From Nymphaea colorata (Eukaryota > Streptophyta > Magnoliopsida > Nymphaeales > Nymphaeaceae), in assembly GCF_008831285.2 (NCBI RefSeq), contig NC_045151.1, positions 1,793,544-1,857,543 on the forward strand: DNA of 64,000 nucleotides, read 5' to 3'. The notes under the pieces were generated by a model. That model was not told the DNA's origin. It searched no databases and was given only the letters and a program-made list of their open reading frames with translations. The position numbers and the translations under genes are program-made. Below, piece after piece: positions 45,990-57,923 of this stretch (the first letter of the stretch is position 1; every line of letters begins with the position of its first letter).

Positions 45990-48420
45990 AACAACATTGA
46001 AGAACATGAAATAATTTCGTGAAACAATCTAAAAAATAGTATTTATATATAAAGAAGTCATCCATAAAGACTTTCATAGCGTCCTTGACGATGTGAAAAT
46101 CATGTACCCTTCAACACTACGACTCCTAAACAACATATGTTGGCATATGAAGTTGCCAAGGGAACAAGTAAATGTTATTCTTTCTTGGTTGCTAGGGTGG
46201 ATGACAATTTGCCTATATCCAAAATGACCATTGAGAAACAAACAAGAAGTCTATCTAGATGTTTGGGGTTTGATCAATATAAGAATGGAAAGATGATTTG
46301 TTTATGTAGTTAGATTGAGGTTCATGTAATCAATGCTAAATCTTCACCTAATAGTAGTTTGTGTTGGATATATTCTCCCTCTCATTCATGAAAGCTACGA
46401 CTTCAGTTGAACAACTTGTACAAAACTGGCATGTTGGCTTTTAGAATGTGGAATTTTTAACTCCATTCCGGTTTGAGGAAAAATTATGCCATCCAAGTGT
46501 TTCCCCTAGAATTTCTTCCATGGCATCAACTAAAAATTGTGTTGAATCACAACAGGTTAAATCGCTATGTTGAAAATGTTCAATTGCACTTTCTTATTGC
46601 CAAACAAGAGGTACATCTCTCGTGTCCTGCAGTTGATGTATACATTAGCCATTACTGAGTACAACCTTCCCAAAATAGGGGTCTGCCATTGTTAGCTTGT
46701 GCCCTCAATGAAGATCACAATAGGAAGTAGAACTCATTTATGTTTAGTAGCACATCTTGTAAATGCCTCATGGAATGTTCACATAACAATTTACTACTTG
46801 AGAACCATGGGAGTTAGTCATTTCTTCCAATCCTAAAAGTATCAAAGATGTATCCATGTATAATGTTCACACTCATGCCTAAATCTAGCATTGCATTTTC
46901 TATTTGAATACACTAACCTATAGTGCTTGACATGAAAATGCCTCAAATGTCTTTGGTTTGACCTAGTATAGAAGCACCTGACTTGCATGCTCGGTGAGAA
47001 AAACTTTGGTAGGAACTTTACTACCAGATCTTCTCTCTTTGGTATAAAGTTCTTTTAACAACTTGACATGTGTACAAGTTTAACAGGACATTTCTATAAA
47101 CTTCCAGCATGCCTTGCACCTTACTGATTTGCACCCACCCCCACCCAAAAAAAAAAAAAAACTAAGCAAGTTGGTCTTTCTAATGCTATGGGTTAGGTTG
47201 GTTTGGGGATGTACTCTTGGATTTCCTTCTCCTCTTGAGAGGACTCACCTTTGTCCTAATACAAAATGAGGATGAATGATAGATCGTAAGTAGAAGGCAT
47301 GATCATCTACGCTCCCATGTCATTCTGCAAGGCTTTGCATTAAATACTTATCCATTCCTCAAAGTCATAGCAAGTCAAGCACATTGATCATCTCCAACAG
47401 TTCATAAATTGACTGCACACAAATTGCTCTTTATCCCTGAGAATCTTCACTAGCTAATAGGACATGCTGCACTTTGCCTTTCTGTTCAACACCTACATCT
47501 CCAATTTGGTAATGGAAAACAGATTGTCACATATATAGTGTATAGGTATTTTACGGTGAGGAATTTCTCAGGTATAATACTACAAAGTTGTATATCTCAG
47601 AAAAATCTTGTGAAATTTTTAAGAAATTTAAAACATTTAATAAATCCTACAAATTATAAAAAAATAAAAAATTAATAAGAATACAGAAAAAGACAGCACC
47701 TAATTGTAGGTCTGACTTATTTCTCGCATGTTATATGCATCTTTTTTAATAATATGTGTTTTCTGTGACAATGGTGATAACTAACCACCTGATCATACTT
47801 CTGCATGGTATTCTTTCATCTCCTTCATTGTTTGTAAAAGTCTCCTCCATATGGAGGCTTAATGCTATCACCTATGAGGTGCATTGAGGGAACATGGAAA
47901 AAGGCTAAAGGTATGCTGGCCTCTAGCCATGATGATAGGTAGAAAGAAAGGGATTATTCAGGGGTCCAACAAAACCCTAATCTTCATGAATTTGTTTGCC
48001 TACAATTGGGTGATATTCGGATGCGAAAAGGCATTCTATGATGTTGTCTACTAGGCTGGAATAAACGGGACATAGCTTTTACTGGCAAAGTTGTTAAGGA
48101 AGAAGGAGGTCAATGCGAGAGCATATCACCTTGATCTACAACACATGAGTAGGGACTAAACTCAAGCACGTTACTTTTCTTTTGGTTGGCTAATGTAGCC
48201 CCTTTGAGCACAAGATGGAAAAGAATAAGGCTTATGATGGAGCAATTTCGTACAAGTATAGTTTGTCAAAAAGTTTCCATGCTTCTTTTCTACTTTCAAC
48301 ATGAAGGTGTCACCACCTTACGAATCAATCATTTGCCTATTCCTCTCAAATGGGTCATTATGAAAACTTTAAACCACTTACCAGTTTGAAGCGTAGTGAT
48401 ATAGGCATTTCTTCAAGAAA
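45990..48420 (-). mobile_element. Decayed Ty3/gypsy (Athila/Tat-like) retrotransposon: gag, protease and RT remnants
   Basis: On the minus strand the reverse transcriptase survives in pieces. LNGHFGYRQIVIHPSNQERI then TFTCSLGNF (about 46135-46230) matches the family's LDGYSGYNQI..TTFTCPFGTF segment. VFMDDFFIY (about 46046-46075) is the FMDD catalytic motif. Upstream on that strand (about 46863-46905) NAMLDLGMSVNII matches the DLG-type retroviral-like protease of plant gypsy elements. Still further up (to about 48400) short pieces look like gag. Order gag-protease-RT is as expected. Stops and frameshifts break every domain. No LTRs, RNase H or integrase are recognised, so the ends are approximate. 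Confidence 0.7.
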
Positions 48421-48900
48421 TATTCATCCTTTTCTATGTTTCATGAAAAATTCGCCAACCAGTTTGATAAAATTGGTGATCTCACACCCAAATTGATTTG
48501 TTGTGATTGGAACGCATTTGCAAAAGAACTCCTACTACAACTGATCCCAAATCTACGCCTATATTGGATTCTAAGACTTCAATCAATATTTTGCCTTGTC
48601 CTTCGAAGACATTGAAAACAACATTGCCTTGAAAACCTTATCCCTAAAGTACTTTATCCTCTTCAATTAGCATATCAATGCATTCAATGTTGTTTAGTTG
48701 TCGGATGACTAAAATTTAGAAATTTATCATTAAAGGGACTATAAATCCTCACTAAAGCTACCATAAACCGTCACAATTCTATAACTAAATTAGTATTGTT
48801 ACCAATACAGTGATTTTTGGTGGCAATATACTTTTCGATTTTAGTCATCCGATATTTGACAAGACAGTATCACTGTGTGGGATTGAGTGAGTGATGTATA

Positions 48901-48982
48901 CTGAAATCCGCCAGCTCATCTTAAGCTTCATCCGATATATACTGAAATCCGCCAGCTTATCTTAAGCTTCATCCGATCATGG
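48901..48982. repeat. Two tandem copies of a 41-bp unit
   Basis: The unit CTGAAATCCGCCAGC(T/C).. ending TTCATCCGAT(A/C) occurs at 48901-48941 and 48942-48982, with one internal C/T difference. It lies immediately before the CT-rich island. Confidence 0.85.
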
Positions 48983-49028
48983 CCGGTGCAATGGATCAGG
49001 CAATGTCAATGTTTTGTATATGGCCAGT

Positions 49029-49074
<46 letters not shown>

Positions 49075-50830
49075 TGTTCGCCCCCTGCATGCCTCTCTCT
49101 CTGTCCTCTCCTCTCAGTTTTTGAATTTGAACCGCCCTCCCTGTGCTTCTGCCCATTGCTGCCCATGTAGATGTCGCTGCCCTCCATCCTTGCCGTTCTG
49201 GCGTCTGCCTAGCTTCCGCCGTGCGGAAGCAGCCGCCCCTGCCTTCGTTGCCCCGTCCTGCTTCCTCCGGCCTCTTCTGCCTGCCCCGCCGTTCTCTCTC
49301 GATCTCGCCGCCCTTCCCTGTTTCCGCCGTGGGCTGCCTGGTTGCCACCGCCGTCGCCACTGCCGCCGCCTACACTCGTCTGGTCTCTTCCATCGTTCTT
49401 CTTTCTCCCTGTCTTATGTTGGTCCCATCTGTTTTCTCTCTTCTTTCTCCCTTTTTCCCCTTCCGCCATATTGCCTCCGCTGCCCCCGTCATTGCCTTCG
49501 CCGCCTAGGTTCTGCCCTCATCCGGTTTCTTCCCTCCTTCCATCCCCATCCACCTTCCTCTATTTCCGCCCTTCTCTCTCTCTCTCTCTTTCTCGCGTGC
49601 GCCGCATCGCTTCTACCTCTCCCCCCTCTGTGTTCTTCCTCGCTCGCTCCCGCGGCACAGTGGACTCTCTCTCTCTCTCGTTCTCTTGGGTTGTTGATGT
49701 TCGGTGGGTGGTACCAGTGTGCTCATGTGCCGCCGGCGCCCTTTCCGGTGCTGGGGTTTCTCTAAGTTCCAGGACTGTGCGGCCAATAAGCTTGCGCTGG
49801 AGGAGCTCTCGTGAGACCTCAATTCTTGGGATCTTGCCTTTTTTCTTCAGAGACGGGGTGTTCAATTGGTTACTGAGGTTACGATCTCTGACCTCTGTCC
49901 CCTTGCCTTGGGTGGGTTCCTTGCTGATAGGATCAAGTGGTATATTTTTCTTGGCGGACGTCCAACGTTTTATCCGTCAGATTCGTTTGGAGACGCTGCA
50001 TTCTTGTAGGTTTTCAGCAGATTTGGCATCTTCTTCTTTTGGTCACCTCCAGCCTAGGGTGTTGTGTGTCAAGCTTCAACCATGGCAGTCTGCTTTCATT
50101 TCCTCTGAAGATCGAATGTTCCTATCCAGAGCAAGGAGAAGGGACTGGTAGTGTGTTTCGTGTGCTATGTTGAATTTTCGGCGTAGTACTTGCTGCTTCA
50201 GATGTGGTAGGGAGATGCTATCTTGCTGTTAGTTACCTGCAGATATGTCTTGTCCATGAAGAAGGATCCTACCCGGCCTTCTCCTGGTCTTGACTCCTTC
50301 GCGTTCGCCTGTTCGTGTGGTGCTCGGCGTGCTTGTCTTCTGCCGCATGATGAGGATTTCTCTTCCGCGACTCCTCTTCCTGAGCTGTCTCCTTCTCCCC
50401 GCACGGTGTGCTGGCAGTCGAGTTCTCTTCGCTGCCGGATTGCCTTGAAGGCATCTCTCGCCTGTGCGCCTCATGCCGTGCACCACCTTGGATGTTGGAA
50501 GTTCCTTGGGCCGCGGTGCTGTACATTTTCTTCTGTCTCAGCCGCTTGGTTTGTGGGCAGGTGTTTCTTTAGGGCCCTCGCGTGCTATTTTCAATTTTTC
50601 CCTTTCGCTCCATCTTCCGCTTCATCTGTCCCCTGCACGAACCTCGCCTGTGCCTGCGAGTGCCGCGGTGTCAGAGCTCCGACTGCCTTTGCTTCCTTCA
50701 CCCTCCTCGTCAGGGTCTGCGGTGGAGCTGGCTGTCTCTTCTGTTGCAGAGAAGACCGCGTTTCTGAAGCTGTTGGATGTTCTTCATCCTGACCCAGGGC
50801 CCCAAATTATTGAAAACGAATTGAAGGCAC
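48983..50830. other. GC- and CT-rich island of unknown origin
   Basis: The base composition changes sharply from the AT-rich surroundings. It opens with a (CT)21 run (49031-49072), then pyrimidine-rich sequence with many CTTCC/CCTTC phrases to about 49700, then more balanced GC-rich sequence to about 50830. Several long overlapping frames exist on both strands (48986-49765, 49342-50151, 50223-50792 and 50464-50928 plus; 48977-49360 minus), as expected from low-complexity GC-rich DNA. The last part (frame 50464-50928) reads most like protein (SSVAEKTAFLKLLDVLHPDP) but I recognise no domain. Possible identities are the 5' end of a LINE or other retroelement, or a captured gene promoter/leader. 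It ends near the copia LTR-like region. Confidence 0.4.
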
Positions 50831-50979
50831 GTCTTCGGGCCGTGGCAGTTTGCACCAATGATACATGCCCAGGAATGTCAGGAGGACGAATACCCATTTT
50901 GCGCCAACCAGGCAGTCATTATTATTAACAATAGATGCACCCCAAAAAACGTAAAATACTCACTCACTCATTCGCAAAA

Positions 50980-51217
50980 GCAACAGAGATTTACGTGGTT
51001 CTGCGTTCCACTGCTAAAAGAACTCATACTACATTTTCATTATTATCACACATACATTGGGCTATACATAGCCGAAAACTGCTTTTTCAAATACTACTCT
51101 CAACCGGGCACAGAAATAAAACTGCTAAACTACAAGGAGAGTTCCAAAACATGTACACAAAAGAGAAGAAAAAGAAAGAATGGTGCTAAGGTAAGAGCCA
51201 AAGGGAGAATGATGACA
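50980..51217 (-). repeat. 3' LTR-like segment of the copia relic
   Basis: It abuts the polypurine tract and starts with TG on the minus strand. It contains the phrase GAACCACGTAAATCTC (minus strand), common in R regions of plant copia LTRs. It is homologous to 54400-54633. The lower boundary is uncertain and may extend to about 50840. Confidence 0.5.
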
Positions 51218-51546
51218 TGCTCCCCCTCAAGTTGGCACGCAGATGCTGATCTGCCGCAACTTGTCAACCATCCGTATGTGTTCTTCATGATGAAGAGGTT
51301 TTGTGAACACATCTCTCAACTGGTCTTGATTATTGACATGCAATGTAACAATTTCTTTTTTCTAATTTTTTTTATGAACAAAATGGCAATTCAACTCTAT
51401 ACATTTGGTCTTCTCATGAAAAACAAGGTTGGCATTGACCTATATAGCAGCCACATTGTCGCATTCAAGTTCCATAGGTTGGTTTACGACAACACTCATA
51501 TTAGTTAAAAGGAACTTAATCTAAATCAACTCACAAGCACATGATG

Positions 51547-51795
51547 TCATGGCTCTATACTTTGCCTTTGGATTGGATCGAGCAACCACAGATTGTTTTT
51601 TACTCTTTTAGGAAGCAAATTTCCTCCCACAAATGTACAAAAACATGTAGTTGACATTCTATCATTGGGATTGCCGGCCCAATTAGCATAAGTGAACCTA
51701 ATGATGTCAAGTTTTCCATTTCTTTTTATAAGGACACCTTTGCCTGGATTACCCTTCAAATATCGTAGAATCCTATAAACTGCTTTTATGTGCAC
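51547..51795 (-). pseudogene. Copia RNase H fragment
   Basis: The frame reads HIKAVYRILRYLKGNPGKGV then FTYANWAGNPNDRMSTTCFC and TFVGGNL, matching the RNase H start of plant Ty1/copia polyproteins (where YLK..PGKG and DADWAG..DRRSTSG are usual). The first catalytic Asp of the DADWAG motif is changed (YANWAG). The downstream part shifts frame. Confidence 0.85.
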
Positions 51796-51888
51796 TGTTC
51801 TAGGCTTATGCTTGAACTGATTGATAACACTGACTACATTGATATTAGGACGAGTGATAGGTAAGTAGATAAGGTTTCTTACTACACG

Positions 51889-52210
51889 CTAAAACTTGTC
51901 AACCTCTCCAATTAACTCTTCTTCATCATGTCTTAGTTTACTATTACCCTCAAGAGGAATGTCCACACTTTTGGTTCCCAACAACCCTGTGTCTTTTAGG
52001 AGATCCAAAATATAACATAAAAGCATACCCTTATATGAGAGTGTCACCTCAATATCTAGAAAATACCTCAACTTTCTCATATCCTTGATCGCAAACCCAA
52101 CGTTAAGTGTATTTACCACTTGAATCAATTATCTGACATCACCTATCACTATGATATCAATGTAGACCAATAATAACATAATGCCCCTGCCAGTACAAGA
52201 TCTGAACAAA
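51889..52210 (-). pseudogene. Copia reverse transcriptase, C-terminal part
   Basis: The frame 51889-52128 (MRKLRYFLDIEV, LLCYILDLLKDTGLLGTKS) matches the region after the RT active site (usual form LGxLKYFLGIEV...YxLDLLKETGMLGCKP). Just upstream on the minus strand (about 52150-52185) the active-site motif reads YID-IIVIGD: one of the two adjacent aspartates of the usual YVDD is missing through loss of a codon, so the enzyme would be dead. A stop follows directly. Confidence 0.8.
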
Positions 52211-52563
52211 GTGTAGTAAACTATTCTGCGTTTAAATCTCATTTCAATAAGGACACTGCTTAACTTTGAAAACCATGTTCGATGAAATTGGTTTAAGCCA
52301 TGTATTGATTTTTGAAGTTTTCACACCTTTCGAGTGCCATGAGTGTAATATGGACAAAAATTCATGTAAACTTTCTCTTATAATTTCCCATGAAGGAATC
52401 AATTTTTTTACGTTAAGTTGTTATACACACCAATTTTTATTTGTAGCCACAAATATTAAGATCCGGAACTCGTTTTGGCAACCAGAGCAAAGGTCTCACT
52501 GAAGTCGTTTCCTTCTCTTTGTGTATGCCCTTTTGTAGCAATCCTTGCCTTGTACCATTTGAC

Positions 52564-53295
52564 TCATCCATCACTGTTAAATTTGATTTTATATATCCAG
52601 CAGTGTCCAACTACAGTCTTTCTAGGGGATAGCAGCATCATGGTCCAAGTTTTATTTTTCTCTAATGTTGTCAACTCCTCATTTATAGTTGCTTGCCACT
52701 TAGAATCTTTGCACACTTCCTCAAATGATAACAGTTTATTGTGATCATATGCACTTACTTTGTAGCCTTTCCCAAGCCCACTAAAATCAAATCGATCTTC
52801 TATAGAGTGAACAATAGGCTCTAAATGCAAACAATAGAAATAATAATATCTTAACTTGGATGGCGGTCTAGACATTCGAGTGGATCCCCAAAGTTCCCCA
52901 TCACTCCAGATCTGATGAGCTGGTTCTTCAATACTCAAATTTTTTGTCATAGATGTTGCTTCTATAGTCTCAGTATTCTTAGTATTAGTGCCCTCAACAC
53001 ACTGAGACTCTTTGTTTGAAGAAAAAATTGGCATTAGAATGATAATGTTCACATTTGTGTCCCTCTCATTACTTTCTTCCACATTCTCAAGAACATGCCT
53101 CTCAAAATAAGGTTCTATCTCATAGAATTTGACATCCTGAGATATAAAAAGACATTTGGTAATTGGATTGAAGCGTTTAAATCCTTTCTTTGAAGTAGAG
53201 TATCTTACAAATACATTTGATGGTTCGCGGTTCAAGTTTATTATGTGTGCTTTCTTGCATGTGAACAAAGCACTTGCAGCCAAACACCTTAACAT
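52564..53295 (-). pseudogene. Copia integrase C-terminus to RT N-terminus, 243-codon open stretch
   Basis: This is the longest surviving open piece. Its start (GFKRFNPITKCLFISQDVKF) is the post-integrase GYKCYHP..RKxFISRDVxF motif. The middle is the variable linker, and the end (WQATINEELTTLEKNKTW then VVGHCWIYKIKFNSDG) is the RT start motif (W..AM.EE..AL..N.TW...GCKWVYKIK.). It is in frame throughout but isolated by frameshifts on both sides. Confidence 0.88.
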
Positions 53296-53327
53296 GATTT
53301 ATGGAGTTTTTTCTTTGTCGTAAAATT

Positions 53328-53995
53328 TTATAGGAACCTGGTTCCTCCACTAGAACCTGGCAAACAGTTAGTGAGATAACATGCTACAAACACAGCATCA
53401 ACCCAAAAATTTTGTGGCACATTCATGTGGGACATAATAGAACGAGCTACATTGAGTAGATGTCTATTCTTGTGTGCTACAACTTCATTTTGTTGGAGAA
53501 TCCCAACACAAGGATTTTCTTGCATAATACCATTTTCATAAAAAAAGGAGGTTTTCAACACATCATTTATATACTATCCACTATTATCAGATCTAACATG
53601 TTTAATTTTCAATCCAAACTGAGTAACTATTATATTCTAAAAATTTTGAAAAGTTTAGCTACCTCATGCTTATGCTTTAACAAATAAATCCAAGTGACAC
53701 GCAATTTCTCATCAATAAAAGTAACATGGTATTTAAAACCAAACACATAACTCAATCGGGGCTGGGCCCCAGACATCAAAATGTACTAAATCAAACAATT
53801 CTCTACTTTTAGACTCATAATTTTTAAATGGCAAACGAGTAGCTTTGGCAAGTTCATACATGTTGAATGGCTTACCTTCACGATTAAAATTTTGAATTTC
53901 TTGTTGTAGTTAATATACTCTAGCAAAGTTGTATTGATTTCCTTTCACTTCCTTCACTGCATCCCGAATTTTTTTTGCGGTGTTTCGATACATAA
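53328..53995 (-). pseudogene. Copia integrase core fragment
   Basis: The frame 53328-53561 reads NGIMQENPCVGILQQNEVVA then HKNRHLLNVARSIM and NVPQNFWVDAVFVACYLTN, the end of the Ty1/copia integrase core (usual form PQQNGVAERKNRHLLE.ARSLM). Sequence on to about 53990 contains further integrase pieces in other frames. Confidence 0.85.
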
Positions 53996-54399
53996 GACCC
54001 CTGGAGATCTCAAGCACCATGGAATTTAATGGACATTTCATAACAGTGTCTTTTTTTAATTCTCATCTCTCAAATGCAGGATCTGATGGGTCAGACTGTT
54101 TGTCTTTTCTAGTAATATACACCAATTTTGACTGCCCACTTAAAAGTAACTTCACAGGTTTAGACGAGCTTAAATAATTACTGTAAAAGGGTTGGAAGTA
54201 ATCTGCAGTATGTGATTCTAATGACAGTTGTGATTCTGATCTGAACCTTCTTATGTTGCTTCATGTGTATGCGTGCTGCCAGTCTCTAGCGTCGATACAT
54301 TCTCTGATTCAACCATGGGTAATGCAGAAAACAGAACAACGTCCACTAGAGCCAACCTGGCTCTTATACGGGGTTCGGCATTGGAGCCTACATCCACGG

Positions 54400-54633
54400 T
54401 GAGAAGACCTCACACTGCATTTGCATTATTCACCACACATACATTGGGTCATACAAGACTGCATTTTCAATGACCAACTCTCAAGAGACATTCCTTCTCA
54501 CCACCTCTCAATAGAAAGAATGGCAGAGAAGTACAAACTGCTCAACTTGAGGCAGAATTTCAAAAACACATACAAAAACGAGAATGGAATGGAGAATGGT
54601 GATAAGGTAAGAGCTAAAGAGAGGATCATATCA
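54400..54633 (-). repeat. 5' LTR-like segment of the copia relic
   Basis: It is homologous to 50980-51217 (shared phrases given under the whole element). The upper boundary is placed at TGATATGATCC on the minus strand, equivalent to the TG start of the other segment. The two segments are clearly diverged, so the insertion is old. Confidence 0.5.
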
Positions 54634-54865
54634 GTTGTCTAGGGTTTGTAAACCTTGCGTGATTTTCAAATAGCCTTGTATGTGTCGTCTTCGACCATTG
54701 GTGCTTATGCTCTGCACCAAGCTCTCTGCCTTTCATTGCTTCGTTAGTTCTATATCGAACTTCTATTTTTTTCTGGTGAACGCCTGTATAGAACTTCATA
54801 TAGAATCAATGTGAGCTTCAAACAATCTTATATGTAGCAAGGGCAAAGCTAGAATTTTTTTGTTG
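54634..54865. other. Short spacer between copia relic and CACTA-like element
   Basis: No feature is recognised. A fragment (GGGCAAAGCTAGAATTTTTTTG, 54841-54862) resembles the dispersed GGAGCCAGAATTT repeat seen at 38293. Confidence 0.4.
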
Positions 54866-55859
54866 CACTACAAAACAAACTACCATTGCTGACGTGGAAA
54901 AAACACAAGTAAAAATACCCCCAAAAAAACGTCAGTAATACTTATACTGACAATCAGGGAGTCCTGTCAATAGATATAGTGTCACTGACGGTTTTACTCT
55001 GCCATGACTATGAGTTAACTTTTACTGACGGATTAGCCATTAGTGTATTATCGACAGTTCTGCCCAGCCGTCACTATATGCTAACCTTTGCTAACAAAAG
55101 ACCAATGATTAGCTTGTCCGACCTTTTATCTTAGCACAGTGGGGAAAGAAAAAGAACACGGAAAAAGGAAAGGGAGAAGGAGACGAACCTTGACGCATCT
55201 GAGAAAGTTGCGTCTGAGAAAGACGAATAGGAGTTGCATCTGCTGGTGCGTTCCTCACCGGTGGTCCATCACACCGGACGTCCGTCCGACTTAGATCAAT
55301 AGTGGATGTTGTGGGGATTCGTCCCATCAACAATGACCAGTGGATGTCTGTGTGTCGGCCGCCGATGGTCAACCGTCGCCGGTGGACGTGGTTGTGTGGA
55401 AAAGGAGAAGGGGGAAAGGGAGATCGCAGCAGCAAAATAAGTTAAGGTTTTACTGACGGGAAGAGAAAAACCATTAGTAAAACACGAACCATACAATGAC
55501 TGGACAAGGATATATGTTGATAATCAGACAAATAATGACAGCTTTGTTTGCAGTCAGTATAAATGGCATACTTATTCCACAACATATGTCCATAAAACTT
55601 TGGCGCATAGAAGGACTACCATTATTGACAGCCACTGCCCATGTCAGTCAACAATCATTGACTGATGTGCCCGAATGTTAGTGATAATCAAATCAGTATT
55701 GATGGTCAGTCAGTAATTATTGATGTCTCTCTAAACACGTGAGTAAATATGAAAGCTTTTCTGACAACTTTCTCCAATCATCGGTAAAAACGGTCTACCC
55801 CATGGTCTCGTAATTGAATTTGAATTTGCACTGACAGCCTACTTTTTATCTGTGAAGTG
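54866..55859. mobile_element. Non-autonomous CACTA-like element (about 994 bp)
   Basis: The left end CACTACAAAACAAACTACC and the right end, read in reverse, CACTTCACAGATAAAAAGTAG, are diverged CACTA termini. The first 200 and last 200 bases are packed with ACTGACGG, GTCAGTAA and TTACTGACG subterminal repeats in both orientations, a superfamily hallmark. Flanking trinucleotides TTG and TTA are close to a 3-bp duplication. The middle (about 55130-55440) is GC-richer with a minus frame of 108 codons lacking any transposase motif. It may be captured host DNA. Confidence 0.6.
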
Positions 55860-56999
<1,140 letters not shown>

Positions 57000-57465
57000 T
57001 ATTAAATTCTTAAGAGATCGGTGCACCTTGTACAACTACTATTTCTGACAAATCAAATGACCCTCTTATCTCTTTTCCCTTTTCATGAATGCTTATTGTT
57101 GAGCATTCAGTAACGGGAGAAGTACTTCTAACTTTTGAGAATACGTAAACGATTTCATTTCTCTCCCTCTCATACAGAGGCACACACACGGTAAATTTGA
57201 GAATTGTATGAATTGATTATGAACTGATTATGAACCATCTGATCAACAGTAATCAAATGTCATGTGTAAAAAAAAAAAATGCTTTGTCAATTAGGCAGAT
57301 GAGATGCATGTATGCTTTGACTTTAAGAAAGTGACTTAATTTTCATATTGCAGTTTATGAACTATCCCAACCCAATTTTTGTAACAGTACATAATGAATC
57401 TACATACTTCTCACATTTACTTAGTTAACGTACACATACATGCACACATCATTTACTCACTTTTA

Positions 57466-57469
<4 letters not shown>
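57000..57469. other. Intergenic, no gene recognised
   Basis: Ordinary AT-rich sequence with nothing supported. Confidence 0.5.
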
Positions 57470-57505
<36 letters not shown>

Positions 57506-57700
57506 CAAATGATGACTTTGGCTATTCAAGATCACACAACTATCTTAACCAAAGGTTCATTTATAGCAAATGGATGCTTAAGAGAAAAACAATGAGAAAA
57601 AGGTGTGAACTAATGTTACATATAAAAATACCCATCACATTTTCCTTCTTATTTTTTTCTAAACTATCTATCAAATCAGGAGCACAAACAAAATTTTTTC
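57470..57700. mobile_element. MITE-family remnant next to a TA array
   Basis: The TA array (57470-57502) is followed by GAGCAAATGATGACTTTGGC and then the family phrases AGAGAAAAACAATGAGAAAAAGG, TGTGAACTAATGTTACAT, CCCATCACATTTTCC and CTATCTATCAAATCAGG. It is the same family as 30208-30428 but without an intact GACTCTAAC end. Confidence 0.5.
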
Positions 57701-57891
57701 ATGAAGAGTACCTAATTAAAGTTTTTAAATTTTGACAAGGGTTGAAATATCATTTTTTAAAATTTTTATATAGGACAATTGAAATTTTCTAAAACTTATA
57801 TGTAATTTTTTTTAAAGAGCCGTCTCGGCCTCTATGTCAAATTGAAAAGTCCTGATTACATTGAGTGATTTGAAAAATTAGAGTAACCATT

Positions 57892-57923
<32 letters not shown>

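Larger units (their letters stand above)
50940..54633 (-). mobile_element. Decayed Ty1/copia retrotransposon with two related LTR-like ends
   Basis: On the minus strand the order is left LTR-like (54400-54633), integrase (about 53330-53990), RT (51889-53295), RNase H (51547-51795), a polypurine tract (TTGAGGGGGAGCA, about 51218-51230) and right LTR-like sequence (about 50940-51217) beginning TGTCATCATTCTCCC. The two LTR-like segments share CACACATACATTGGG(C/T), AAACTGCT(A/C)AACT, (G/C)AGAATGG(T)G, and the TAAGGTAAGAGC(C/T)AAAG phrase. The gag and protease region expected between the left LTR and integrase is missing or unrecognisable (about 400 bases only). All protein domains are broken. I could not find a primer-binding site or target-site duplication. 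Confidence 0.75.

Noticed and set aside
48986..50151. Long overlapping plus frames of 259 and 269 codons
   Set aside because: They run through (CT)n and pyrimidine-rich DNA, giving poly-Ser/Leu/Pro. Several frames are open at once on both strands, and no domain is seen.
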